In this document: piece after piece, positions 53,595 through 61,648 of the stretch
Position numbering within the stretch: position 1 is the stretch's first letter
How the letters are laid out: every line of letters begins with the position of its first letter
DNA from: Streptococcus suis
GTDB lineage: Bacteria; Bacillota; Bacilli; Lactobacillales; Streptococcaceae
Direction: 5' to 3'
Length of the DNA: 64,000 bases
NCBI RefSeq assembly: GCF_002964575.1
Contig: NZ_POQQ01000041.1
Location: 62,001 to 126,000, forward strand
Position numbers and translations under genes: made by a program
The notes under the pieces: model-generated
Database searches by the model: none
What the model saw: the letters and a program-made list of their open reading frames with translations, nothing else
Told to the model about the DNA's origin: nothing

Positions 53595-53856
53595 TTTGTA
53601 TAAAGTAAGACAAGGCAAAGTTTTATCAGGTGTCCTTGCAGGGTTGGCCCATAAACTAGGTTGGGAAGCATGGGTGATGCGTGTGCTCTTCCTTGCTGCT
53701 CTATTTTTAGGAAAAACATCTCTGCTGACCCTGGCTCTCTATGTCGCAGGAGCCTATTTTCTACCCTATAAAGAAGATCAGGATGCGGAACGCTATGGGA
53801 CTGGTCCGCGTAAGATAAAAGATGCAGAGAAAATAAAACAATCTTGGTTTGAATAA
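53584..53856 (+). CDS. PspC-domain membrane protein
   Basis: Protein of 90 aa with the PspC signature LYKVRQGKVLSGVLAGLAHKLGW at the N-terminus, followed by one or two membrane helices (VMRVLFLAALFLGKTSLLTLALYVAGAYFL). A charged tail follows. PspC proteins sense or relay envelope stress in many bacteria; in streptococci some are controlled by LiaR. It is translationally coupled to the YvlB-like gene. Confidence 0.85.
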   Translation: MSIDLYKVRQGKVLSGVLAGLAHKLGWEAWVMRVLFLAALFLGKTSLLTLALYVAGAYFLPYKEDQDAERYGTGPRKIKDAEKIKQSWFE

Positions 53857-53924
53857 GAAATAGATTTGTAAGTCTCAGTTCGGAATTTAGTTTGCATCAA
53901 TTTCCGGTTATAGATAATGAAAAG

Positions 53925-53975
53925 TACCCTAGAAAACGGATAGTATAGAAAGTTTCTAGGGGCTCTTTATTTTTC
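53925..53975 (+). terminator. Intrinsic terminator after the PspC gene
   Basis: CCCTAGAAA (53927-53935) and TTTCTAGGG (53953-53961) pair perfectly, followed by TTTATTTTT. Confidence 0.78.
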
Positions 53976-54074
53976 TGGAAATAGACATCGACCTCATAGT
54001 TGGTATAAACTGTTTCATTTCTTGAAAAGTGTTTTCTGTGGTATAATAGGAAAAATATTTGATGAGGTAGAGAG

Positions 54075-55322
54075 ATGACCAAGACGCCATTTGTCAGTAA
54101 AGAAGTTTTAGAAACCATTACGGAGCAATTTCCGACTCCCTTTCATTTGTATGATGAAAAAGGCATTCGTGAGAAGGCCCGTGCCCTCAATGCAGCATTT
54201 GCATGGAACAAGGGCTTTAAGGAATATTTTGCGGTCAAGGCGACTCCGACACCAGCTATTTTAAAAATTCTTCAAGAAGAAGGCTGTGGAGTGGACTGCG
54301 CAACGGATGTAGAAGTGCTCATGAGTGAAAAATTGGGCTTTACAGACATCATGTTCACATCCAATGATACCCAAGCCCAAGAATTTGTCTATGCCAGAAA
54401 AGTTGGGGCGACCATCAACCTGGATGCCTATGAGCATATTGAATTTTTGAAAAATGTAGCTGGTATTCCAGAAACAGTCTGCCTCCGTTACAATCCAGGT
54501 GGCGTTTTCTCGCTGGGAACGGATATTATGGACCATCCAGAAGAGTCTAAGTTTGGGATGACCAAGGACCAGCTCATGAAGGGCTACAAGGAATTGAAAG
54601 AGCTTGGTGTCAAGGAATTTGGGATCCATGCCTTTCTGGCTTCAAATACTGTGACCAATGATTACTACCCTGTTCTAGCTCGCCAACTCTTTGAATTGGC
54701 CTTGGAAATCCGTGAGGAAACAGGTGTGACCTTGGACTTCATCAACCTGTCAGGTGGGATTGGGGTCAACTATCGTCCTGAACAAGAGCCGAATGACATT
54801 GCGGTCATTGGTGAGGGGGTTCGTAAAGCCTATGAGGAAATTCTCACGCCAGCTGGTATGGGACATGTCAAAATTTTTACGGAATTGGGTCGCTTTATGT
54901 TGGCGCCGCATGGTCACTTGATTACCAAGGTGCTTCATCGTAAGGAAACCTATCGGACCTATGTAGGTGTAGATGCCTCAGCTGCCAACCTCATGCGCCC
55001 AGCCTTCTACGGCGCTTATCACCATATCACTAACATCACTCGACCAGACGCTCCGATTGAAGTAGTGGATGTAGCAGGCTCTTTATGTGAAAACAACGAC
55101 AAGTTTGCGGTTAATCGGGAATTGCCACGGGCAGAAGTAGGAGATACCTTGGTCATCCATGATAGTGGGGCCCACGGCTTCTCCATGGGTTACAACTACA
55201 ATGGTCGTTTGCGTTCTTCTGAAATTCTTTTACAGGAAGATGGCACAGCTCGTATGATTCGCCGTGCTGAAACTCCTGAGGATTATTTCGCAACCATTTA
55301 CGGTTTTGAATTTGACAGGTAA
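54075..55322 (+). CDS. lysA: Diaminopimelate decarboxylase-like PLP enzyme
   Basis: Fold-type III PLP decarboxylase (415 aa) expected to make L-lysine from meso-diaminopimelate. The PLP lysine is in EYFAVKATPTP (about residue 57), SGGIGVNY is the phosphate loop, and SLCENNDKF carries the conserved Cys-Glu pair. The segment GIHAFLASNTVTND replaces the usual HxHIGSQ, so the protein belongs to a divergent subgroup. No other lysine-pathway gene is nearby. It has its own TATAAT promoter near 54041. Confidence 0.88.
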   Translation: MTKTPFVSKEVLETITEQFPTPFHLYDEKGIREKARALNAAFAWNKGFKEYFAVKATPTPAILKILQEEGCGVDCATDVEVLMSEKLGFTDIMFTSNDTQAQEFVYARKVGATINLDAYEHIEFLKNVAGIPETVCLRYNPGGVFSLGTDIMDHPEESKFGMTKDQLMKGYKELKELGVKEFGIHAFLASNTVTNDYYPVLARQLFELALEIREETGVTLDFINLSGGIGVNYRPEQEPNDIAVIGEGVRKAYEEILTPAGMGHVKIFTELGRFMLAPHGHLITKVLHRKETYRTYVGVDASAANLMRPAFYGAYHHITNITRPDAPIEVVDVAGSLCENNDKFAVNRELPRAEVGDTLVIHDSGAHGFSMGYNYNGRLRSSEILLQEDGTARMIRRAETPEDYFATIYGFEFDR

Positions 55323-55325
55323 GTC

Positions 55326-55354
55326 TTGGAAAAGCTTGGGGAATTTGGTATAAT
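55326..55354 (+). promoter_or_regulatory. Promoter of the uORF-yneF transcript
   Basis: TTGGAA (55326-55331), a 17-bp spacer and TATAAT (55349-55354). Transcription should start at about 55361-55364, at or just before the ATG of the upstream 18-codon frame. Confidence 0.8.
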
Positions 55355-55363
55355 AGTGTCAGT

Positions 55364-55420
55364 ATGAGATTGCGCGATGCAATACCAGATGAATTATTTT
55401 TTAGAAAATCAGGAGATTGA
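55364..55420 (+). CDS. Putative leaderless 18-aa upstream peptide
   Basis: ATG 9 bases after the TATAAT opens a frame coding [18 protein letters not shown], and its TGA ends one base before the yneF ATG. No Shine-Dalgarno precedes it. Its last codons contain AGGAG, the ribosome-binding site of yneF, so translation of the small frame would cross that site and could couple or regulate yneF. No known family was recognised. Confidence 0.4.
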   Translation: MRLRDAIPDELFFRKSGD

Positions 55421-55421
55421 T

Positions 55422-55664
55422 ATGCAATTAGGTATCGGTTTAGTAATTGTTTTGGTGCTTGTGGCACTTGCAGGTGGTGTAGCCTTGGGGATTTACTTGT
55501 CACGCAAACAAGTGGAAAACTACATTGCTGATAAGCCAGTTTTGGATGAAAATGCCTTGCGCTTGATGATGAGTCAAATGGGTCAAAAACCAAGCGAAGC
55601 AAAAGTACAACAAGTACTTCGCCAAATCAAGAGCCAGCAAAAAGCAGCAAGCAAGAAAAAATAA
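55422..55664 (+). CDS. yneF: YneF (UPF0154) family membrane protein
   Basis: Small protein of 80 aa. One N-terminal transmembrane helix ([26 protein letters not shown]) is followed by the UPF0154 core [28 protein letters not shown] and a Lys-rich tail. The function is unknown. The start at 55422 is set by AGGAG 6 bp upstream. A stem-loop with a T run follows. Confidence 0.92.
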   Translation: MQLGIGLVIVLVLVALAGGVALGIYLSRKQVENYIADKPVLDENALRLMMSQMGQKPSEAKVQQVLRQIKSQQKAASKKK

Positions 55665-55670
55665 GCGACA

Positions 55671-55706
55671 TGGGACTGGGATATTCTTTCCCACTCCCTT
55701 TTTTTG
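55671..55706 (+). terminator. Intrinsic terminator after yneF
   Basis: GGGACTGGGA and TTCCCACTCCC form the stem, followed by seven T. It separates yneF from murI, which therefore needs another promoter or read-through. Confidence 0.82.
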
Positions 55707-55751
55707 AGTAAGAAAGAAAGGTTAGTCAGACTTCTGGCTATTCTTAGCAGT

Positions 55752-56546
55752 ATGGATAATAGACCTATAGGATTTTTAGATTCAGGTGTGGGTGGTTTGA
55801 CGGTTGTGCGTGAGCTCATGCGCCAATTACCCCATGAAGAAATCGTTTATATCGGAGATTCTGCACGAGCTCCTTACGGTCCTAGACCAGCTGAACAAAT
55901 CAGAGAATATACTTGGGAATTGGTGCGTTTCTTATTGACAAAAAATGTCAAAATGATTGTCCTTGCCTGTAATACAGCTACAGCAATTGTCTTGGACGAA
56001 ATCAAGGAATCTCTAGATATTCCCGTTTTGGGAGTTATATTGCCAGGTGCCTCCGCAGCCATCAAGGCGACAAGGAATGGGAAGATTGGGGTTTTAGGAA
56101 CCGCTATGACCATCCAATCGGATATTTACAGACAAAAGATACAGGCTCTCTCTCCTGGGATACAGGTAGAAAGCTTGGCTTGTCCCAAGTTTGTCCCTTT
56201 GGTAGAGTCCAATGGACATCAATCTAGTTTGGCAAAGAAAGTTGTCTATGATAGTCTGCGTCCCTTGGTCGGTCAGGTAGATACGCTGGTTTTGGGCTGT
56301 ACCCATTACCCCTTGCTCCGTCCCATCATTCAAAATGCCATGGGCAAGGATGTCAAGTTGATTGACAGTGGAGCAGAGTGCGCACGGGATATTTCGGTCT
56401 TGTTGAATTATTTTGAAATCAACCGTAGCCGTACAGAAAAGGATGTTCAGCACCGTTTTTACACAACAGCTAGTCCAGCAGCTTTCAAGGAAATAGCTGA
56501 AAGCTGGATGGGCATTGATATTCATGTGGAGCATGTAGAACTATGA
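55752..56546 (+). CDS. murI: Glutamate racemase
   Basis: Supplies D-glutamate for peptidoglycan (264 aa). The first catalytic Cys is in VLACNTATA and the second in LGCTHYPLL; the N-terminal [17 protein letters not shown] and [11 protein letters not shown] are family segments. The start at 55752 is chosen from family length. No good Shine-Dalgarno is seen there, and the purine run AAAGAAAGG is 30 bases upstream. rdgB begins in its last codons. It is the first gene of a nine-gene run to yidD. Confidence 0.95.
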   Translation: MDNRPIGFLDSGVGGLTVVRELMRQLPHEEIVYIGDSARAPYGPRPAEQIREYTWELVRFLLTKNVKMIVLACNTATAIVLDEIKESLDIPVLGVILPGASAAIKATRNGKIGVLGTAMTIQSDIYRQKIQALSPGIQVESLACPKFVPLVESNGHQSSLAKKVVYDSLRPLVGQVDTLVLGCTHYPLLRPIIQNAMGKDVKLIDSGAECARDISVLLNYFEINRSRTEKDVQHRFYTTASPAAFKEIAESWMGIDIHVEHVEL

Positions 56547-57553
56547 CAGACAAGATATACGAATACAGAGATGAGCATAACTGGTTTATCGGAAAGGCTA
56601 GCTTTGCCAACCTATTTAGTTCCTTTGGAGAAACTGGCAGAGAACAAGAAATTTACCAGATTGGTCAATTATTTGACAAACTCATTGCTGGTAATTATGA
56701 AGATGAGAATTTTAACCAGTGTGTCAATATTGAGGTGATTAAACTTCAGTCTGACTTTGCCCTCTTCCAGTTTGCCTGTGATGTTTTGAATGAGTTAAAC
56801 AATAGACAGTTCAAGGCCCTCCAACACCAAGGGGCTATTCTGGTAACAGAGAATGACAAGCTTCTCTTGGTTCATCTGACAAAAGATGGTGTGGCTATGT
56901 CTGATTTCTTCGGTCAAGACAAGGGGTTGGCAAGCGTGGGAGATACCATCTTGATTGCCACTAAAAATGAAGGTAAGACCAAGGAATTCCGTAAGTTTTT
57001 TGAGCGGTTTGGTTACCAAGTTGAGAACCTCAACAACTATCCTGACCTGCCAGATGTAGCAGAAACAGGTATGACTTTTGAAGAAAATGCACGGCTCAAG
57101 GCTGAAACCATAGCAGAGCTGACAGGCAAGATGGTCTTGGCAGATGATTCTGGTTTGAAGGTTGATGCTTTAGGTGGTTTGCCAGGAGTTTGGTCTGCTC
57201 GTTTTTCAGGACCAGACGCCACAGATGAGCTCAATAATGCCAAGCTCTTGCATGAGTTAGCTATGGTCTTCGACTTGAAAAATCGTTCTGCTCAGTTCCA
57301 TTGCACCCTAGTCATGGCGGCTCCAAATCGTGATAGTTTGGTTGTCGAAGCTGACTGGGAAGGTTTTATCGGTATGGAACTCCGTGGGGAAAATGGATTT
57401 GGCTATGATCCGCTCTTTCTCGTCGGTGAAACAGGCAAGACCTCGGCAGAGTTGACCCTAGAAGAAAAAAATCAGATTTCCCACCGTGCACAAGCACTAG
57501 AAAAATTAGTGGAGGCATTTTCAGTATGGCAGGAGCAAGCAAGACAATCCTAG
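56543..57553 (+). CDS. rdgB: Nucleoside-triphosphate pyrophosphatase RdgB/HAM1 with N-terminal extension
   Basis: House-cleaning enzyme that hydrolyses dITP and XTP (336 aa). The HAM1 domain occupies residues about 136-330, with [53 protein letters not shown] and [10 protein letters not shown]. The first 130 residues are an additional domain absent from ordinary RdgB (about 200 aa), typical of streptococci as far as I know, with no recognised motif. It overlaps murI by 4 bp and yfcE by 28 bp. Confidence 0.94.
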   Translation: MTDKIYEYRDEHNWFIGKASFANLFSSFGETGREQEIYQIGQLFDKLIAGNYEDENFNQCVNIEVIKLQSDFALFQFACDVLNELNNRQFKALQHQGAILVTENDKLLLVHLTKDGVAMSDFFGQDKGLASVGDTILIATKNEGKTKEFRKFFERFGYQVENLNNYPDLPDVAETGMTFEENARLKAETIAELTGKMVLADDSGLKVDALGGLPGVWSARFSGPDATDELNNAKLLHELAMVFDLKNRSAQFHCTLVMAAPNRDSLVVEADWEGFIGMELRGENGFGYDPLFLVGETGKTSAELTLEEKNQISHRAQALEKLVEAFSVWQEQARQS

Positions 57554-58053
57554 TCATGAGTGATTCTCATGGGGATAGACAGATTGTAGAAGAGATTAAA
57601 AACCACTATCTTGGCAAGGTCCATGCTATTTTCCACAATGGTGATTCGGAGCTAGACAGTCAAGATAGTCTTTGGGATGGCATCCAAGTGGTCAATGGCA
57701 ACTGCGACTATTTTGGTGGTTACCCAGACCAGCTCATTACTCAATTGGGTGATGTGACCATTGCCCAAACCCATGGACACCTCTATGGCATTAACTATGG
57801 TTGGCAACGCTTGGATTATTGGGCACAGGAAGTGGATGCGGATATTTGTTTGTACGGGCATTTGCATGTACCTGATGCGGAAGTGCGTGGCAAGACCCTC
57901 TTTCTCAATCCAGGATCCGTTAGTCAACCTCGTGGTTTGGTCAGAGAATGTCTCTATGCTCTTGTGACCATCACTGAAGACCATTTCCATGTGGATTACT
58001 ACAATCGGCAGCACCAACTTTACCCAGCATTGACAAAGGATATTTCAAGATGA
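57526..58053 (+). CDS. YfcE/MJ0936 family metallophosphodiesterase
   Basis: Calcineurin-like phosphodiesterase of 175 aa. Metal-binding blocks are seen in order: [28 protein letters not shown] and LYGHLHVPD. The natural substrate is unknown; cyclic phosphodiesters are commonly hydrolysed in vitro. The gene starts 28 bp inside rdgB and overlaps cbpB by 4 bp, so it belongs to the compact murI-yidD run. Confidence 0.92.
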   Translation: MAGASKTILVMSDSHGDRQIVEEIKNHYLGKVHAIFHNGDSELDSQDSLWDGIQVVNGNCDYFGGYPDQLITQLGDVTIAQTHGHLYGINYGWQRLDYWAQEVDADICLYGHLHVPDAEVRGKTLFLNPGSVSQPRGLVRECLYALVTITEDHFHVDYYNRQHQLYPALTKDISR

Positions 58054-58508
58054 TTGCACGAGAATTTGAGGCCTTTTTGTTGGACCAGGAAGAAACCTTC
58101 TTGACACCAGCAGATAAATTGGCTGTTATCATTGATACCCATAATATTGACCATGCCAAGCTGTTACTCAGCCACATGACCTATTCCCGTGTGCCCGTGG
58201 TGACAGAAGACGGTCGTTTCTTCGGCACCATTGGCTTGACGGAGATTATCAAGTACCAGGCTGAGCATGAGTTATCAGATGATGAATTGAACAGAGATAT
58301 TTCTTTGATTGCTAAGACAGACGAAGAGACTGTTGGTTTGGATTATGACTTGACAGAAGTCATGCGCAAGCTAGTCGACCAATCCTTCCTACCGGTTCTG
58401 GGGGAAAACAGGGAATTTCTAGGCATTATTACCCGTAAATCCATTCTCAAAGCCATCAATGCCCTTCTGCATAATTTTCCTTTGGCATCAAAAGAAGGTA
58501 AGAAATGA
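58050..58508 (+). CDS. cbpB: CBS-pair protein CbpB (probable c-di-AMP-binding)
   Basis: Stand-alone CBS pair of 152 aa. The two CBS motifs are DHAKLLLSHMTYSRVPVVTEDGRFFGTIGLTEI and VMRKLVDQSFLPVLGENREFLGIITRKSIL. The length and position match CbpB/DarB-type proteins, which bind c-di-AMP and in other Firmicutes act on the (p)ppGpp synthetase Rel. That role here is inferred. It is coupled to the neighbours on both sides by 4-bp overlaps. Confidence 0.85.
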   Translation: MIAREFEAFLLDQEETFLTPADKLAVIIDTHNIDHAKLLLSHMTYSRVPVVTEDGRFFGTIGLTEIIKYQAEHELSDDELNRDISLIAKTDEETVGLDYDLTEVMRKLVDQSFLPVLGENREFLGIITRKSILKAINALLHNFPLASKEGKK

Positions 58509-59236
58509 AGCAGGCCATAGAAGCGTTTATCCAGAGTAAAAAGGTCAGTGTCAATAGCCAAAAATCCTATACCTATGACCTGCAGCAATTTGTGGAGCTG
58601 ACCAAGGGGGATATCAACCAGCAGTCACTCTTGGTCTATCAGCAATCTCTTTTAGCATTAAAGCCTGCTGCTCAGAAGAGAAAACTCTCAACGGTCAATC
58701 AATTTCTCTACTTTCTCTATGAAAGAGGTCGCTTGGACAGGTTTTATAAGCTACAGGCTCTGGCAGGTCCAGCCAGTGTCAAAAAAAAGCTGGAGCGGGA
58801 GGAACTATCTCTCCTCTTTCAAGACAGTCCTTGGCTGGAGGGGCAGCTCATTGCTCTTTTGATTGCCTTACTAGGGCTAACTCCTAGTGAAATAGCAGAG
58901 CTGACTAGCCAGCAGGTCAATCTGGATTTTCAAGTCCTGACAGTTGAGAAAGGGGCGACTAAGCGCGTCCTAACCTTGCCCAAGGAATTACTTGTTTATT
59001 TGGAGAGGCATTTGACTGGGATTTATGTTTTTGACAAAAAAGGGCAGACCTATTCTCGTCAATGGTTTTTCAATCGTCTGACGGAATTTGTCCAGTCCAT
59101 CGGCAAGCCTGATTGGACAGCCCAAAAATTACGAGAACAGTACATTTTGAGCCAGATAGACGAGGGAAAATCCTTGGACCAAATCGCCAAGCAGTTGGGA
59201 CTAAAAACAAGCATGAGTTTAGAAAAATTTAGATAA
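58505..59236 (+). CDS. XerD-like tyrosine-recombinase homologue lacking catalytic residues
   Basis: Protein of 243 aa resembling XerC/XerD over its length. The N-terminal SAM-like domain begins [22 protein letters not shown]. In the catalytic half the position of the first Arg reads LTPSEIAEL, the HxxR box is reduced to [14 protein letters not shown], and the chain ends LEKFR without the active Tyr. It is probably not a recombinase. Its conserved place before scpA and scpB in streptococci suggests a structural role in chromosome segregation. It overlaps scpA by one base. Confidence 0.85.
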   Translation: MKQAIEAFIQSKKVSVNSQKSYTYDLQQFVELTKGDINQQSLLVYQQSLLALKPAAQKRKLSTVNQFLYFLYERGRLDRFYKLQALAGPASVKKKLEREELSLLFQDSPWLEGQLIALLIALLGLTPSEIAELTSQQVNLDFQVLTVEKGATKRVLTLPKELLVYLERHLTGIYVFDKKGQTYSRQWFFNRLTEFVQSIGKPDWTAQKLREQYILSQIDEGKSLDQIAKQLGLKTSMSLEKFR

Positions 59237-59955
59237 TGGATATAAAATTAAAAGATTTTGAAGGACCTCTGGATCTCTTGCTTCACCTGGTGTCCAAATA
59301 TCAAATGGATATTTACGAGGTTCCAATTACAGAGGTCATTGAGCAATACCTAGCCTACATTGCGACCTTACAGGCCATGCGTTTGGAGGTGGCAGGAGAG
59401 TATATGGTCATGGCCAGTCAGTTGATGGTCATCAAAAGCCGTAGGCTCTTACCAAAAGTTGTCGAGCAGACAGACCCTGAAGATGACCCAGAAATGGACC
59501 TCTTGGACCAGTTGGAAGAATACCGCAAATTCAAGCTTCTCAGTGAAAAAATGGGTGAACAGCATGATGAGCGGGCCAATTATTTTTCAAAACCTAAGCT
59601 GGACTTAATTTATGAGGATGTTCAGCTAGCCAAAGACAAGACAGTCATTGATATTTTCCTAGCCTTTTCGAAAGTCATGGCTGAAAAACAGGCCAGTCTC
59701 CGTCAGTCCCATGCGACCATTGCCCGTGATGAGTATAAAATCGAAGACATGATGGACTTTGTCCGCAGTCGTTTTCAAGCTAGTTCACGGATTGAACTAG
59801 GCCAGCTCTTTAAGGAGAGCCAGGATATCAATGAGGTCATTACCATTTTTCTAGCAACCTTGGAGCTGGTCAAGGTCCATGAGATTGTTCTGGAACAGGC
59901 AGAAACCTTTGGAGACATTTATCTAGTAAGGAGTGAACATGAATCGCTTAGCTGA
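59236..59955 (+). CDS. scpA: Segregation and condensation protein ScpA
   Basis: Kleisin subunit of the bacterial SMC condensin (239 aa). The N-terminal domain contains the family opening [27 protein letters not shown], followed by [20 protein letters not shown]. The C-terminal winged helix includes [18 protein letters not shown]. It bridges the SMC dimer heads and binds ScpB. Its last 17 bases overlap scpB. Confidence 0.96.
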   Translation: MDIKLKDFEGPLDLLLHLVSKYQMDIYEVPITEVIEQYLAYIATLQAMRLEVAGEYMVMASQLMVIKSRRLLPKVVEQTDPEDDPEMDLLDQLEEYRKFKLLSEKMGEQHDERANYFSKPKLDLIYEDVQLAKDKTVIDIFLAFSKVMAEKQASLRQSHATIARDEYKIEDMMDFVRSRFQASSRIELGQLFKESQDINEVITIFLATLELVKVHEIVLEQAETFGDIYLVRSEHESLS

Positions 59956-60508
59956 AATCGAAGTCCTGCTCTTTGTAGCAGGTGAGGATGGCTTGAGCTT
60001 ACGCAATTTGGCAGAGATGCTAGAATTGCAGCCCACAGCTGTCAGCCAGCAATTAGAAAAACTCAGTGAAAAATACATGGCCGACAAGGCCTCAGGCCTC
60101 GCTCTCTTAGAATCTTCCAACCGCTACAAGTTGGTCACTAAGAAAGAGTATGCCGACCTTTTGCGGATTTATGCCAAAACACCAATCAACCAGACCATGT
60201 CACGGGCTCTTTTGGAAACCTTGTCGATTGTTGCCTACAAACAGCCTATTACACGGATTGAAGTCGATGAGATTCGTGGGGTCAATTCCAGCGGTGCCAT
60301 CAGTAAGTTGCAGGCCTTTGACCTTATCCGTGAGAATGGGAAGAAAGAGGTTCTTGGCAGACCCAATCTCTATGTAACGACGGATTATTTCCTGGATTAC
60401 ATGGGGATTAACAGCCTAGAAGAATTGCCAGATGTGTCAGAAATCGACTTGGTTGAGCAAGAAACTGAGCTATTCATAGAAAGAAATGAGTTAGAAGATG
60501 AGAATTAA
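59939..60508 (+). CDS. scpB: Segregation and condensation protein ScpB
   Basis: Partner of ScpA in the SMC complex (189 aa). Two winged-helix domains are present; the conserved block [35 protein letters not shown] covers residues about 88-122. The ATG at 59939 lies 5 bases after AAGGAG, making it a better start than the in-frame GTG at 59933. It overlaps rluB by 11 bp. Confidence 0.96.
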   Translation: MNRLAEIEVLLFVAGEDGLSLRNLAEMLELQPTAVSQQLEKLSEKYMADKASGLALLESSNRYKLVTKKEYADLLRIYAKTPINQTMSRALLETLSIVAYKQPITRIEVDEIRGVNSSGAISKLQAFDLIRENGKKEVLGRPNLYVTTDYFLDYMGINSLEELPDVSEIDLVEQETELFIERNELEDEN

Positions 60509-61229
60509 CAAATATTTAGCCCACGCTGGTGTAGCCAGTCGTCGTAAGGCAGAAGAATTGATTAAGCAGGGTCGTGTTACCGTCAATGGTCAAGTGGTTC
60601 GTGAATTGGCAACAACCATTAAGTCTGGAGATAAGGTAGAAGTAGAAGGCCAACCTATTTACAACGAGGAGAAAGTGTATTACCTACTCCATAAGCCAAA
60701 AGGTGTTATTTCCAGTGTGTCAGACGACAAGGGACGAAAGACTGTTGTGGATTTGTTGCCAACGGTCAAAGAACGGATTTATCCTGTTGGTCGTTTGGAC
60801 TGGGATACATCTGGGGTTTTGATTTTGACCAATGACGGTGATTTTACGGATGAGATGATTCACCCTCGTAATGAGATTGATAAGGTGTACTTGGCGCGTG
60901 TCAAAGGGGTTGCCAACAAGGAAGTCTTGCGTCCCTTGACCCGTGGTGTCGTCATTGATGGCAAGAAAACCAAACCAGCAGTTTACGAGATTATCAAGGT
61001 AGACCCTGTCAAAAATCGTTCTGTGGTCGAGTTGACCATCCATGAGGGACGCAATCACCAAGTTAAGAAGATGTTTGAAGCAGTTGGTTTACAGGTGGAT
61101 AAACTCTCTCGTACCCGCTTTGGTAATCTGGATTTGACTGGGTTGCGTCCAGGGGAATACCGCAAGCTCAATAAGAAAGACATCAGTAAACTGCATACCT
61201 TGGCTGTTACCAAGCCTGTGAAAAAATAA
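60498..61229 (+). CDS. rluB: 23S rRNA pseudouridine synthase B (RluB)
   Basis: Pseudouridine synthase of the RsuA/RluB family (243 aa). An N-terminal S4 domain ([22 protein letters not shown]) precedes the catalytic domain, whose Asp lies in [19 protein letters not shown]. The segment [19 protein letters not shown] is a family signature. The position after scpB is the standard Firmicute order, and the last base is shared with the yidD start. Confidence 0.95.
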   Translation: MRINKYLAHAGVASRRKAEELIKQGRVTVNGQVVRELATTIKSGDKVEVEGQPIYNEEKVYYLLHKPKGVISSVSDDKGRKTVVDLLPTVKERIYPVGRLDWDTSGVLILTNDGDFTDEMIHPRNEIDKVYLARVKGVANKEVLRPLTRGVVIDGKKTKPAVYEIIKVDPVKNRSVVELTIHEGRNHQVKKMFEAVGLQVDKLSRTRFGNLDLTGLRPGEYRKLNKKDISKLHTLAVTKPVKK

Positions 61230-61468
61230 TGACGAGACTATTAATCGGCTTGGTCCGATTCTATCAGAAATTCATTTCTCCTCTATTTCCGCCCACCTGT
61301 CGCTATCAGCCCACTTGTTCCACTTATATGATTGAGGCCTTACAAAAACATGGACTCAAGGGCTTTTTGATGGGCCTGGCTCGCATTGGGCGTTGTCATC
61401 CCTTTGTGGAGGGTGGAGAAGACCTTGTTCCAGACAGGTTTAGTTTGAAACGAAATAAACAGAAGTAG
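61229..61468 (+). CDS. yidD: Membrane protein insertion efficiency factor YidD
   Basis: Small membrane-associated protein (79 aa). The family block [28 protein letters not shown] has the conserved Cys pair, and [14 protein letters not shown] is the C-terminal signature. It assists YidC/Sec-dependent insertion. It is the last gene of the murI-yidD run and is closed by a stem-loop. Confidence 0.95.
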   Translation: MTRLLIGLVRFYQKFISPLFPPTCRYQPTCSTYMIEALQKHGLKGFLMGLARIGRCHPFVEGGEDLVPDRFSLKRNKQK

Positions 61469-61488
61469 GGAGACCTACTTTTTGTTTT
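61459..61488 (+). terminator. Intrinsic terminator after yidD
   Basis: AAGTAGG-GAGA-CCTACTT followed by TTTGTTTTG. It closes the murI-yidD operon. Confidence 0.82.
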
Positions 61489-61571
61489 GAATGTTTATTC
61501 ATAACAAAAAGAAACAAAATGTATTTTTATGATGAATAAGAAAAATATAATCAAATGAATAGCAAAAAACG

Positions 61572-61620
61572 AATTTTCTTTAAAAGAATCTTGCATAATT
61601 ATTCTATAATGTGCTATACT
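61572..61620 (+). promoter_or_regulatory. Promoter of the oligopeptide-binding gene, possible CodY site
   Basis: TTGCAT (61591-61596), an 18-bp spacer and TATACT (61615-61620) with an upstream TG form the promoter. AATTTTCTTTAAAAG at 61572-61586, just before the -35 box, resembles the CodY box with four mismatches and is an imperfect palindrome. The promoter is fairly clear; CodY binding is a guess supported mainly by the gene's role in peptide uptake. Confidence 0.5.
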
Positions 61621-61648
61621 AATTGAAATAATATAAAGGGGTAGAGAT

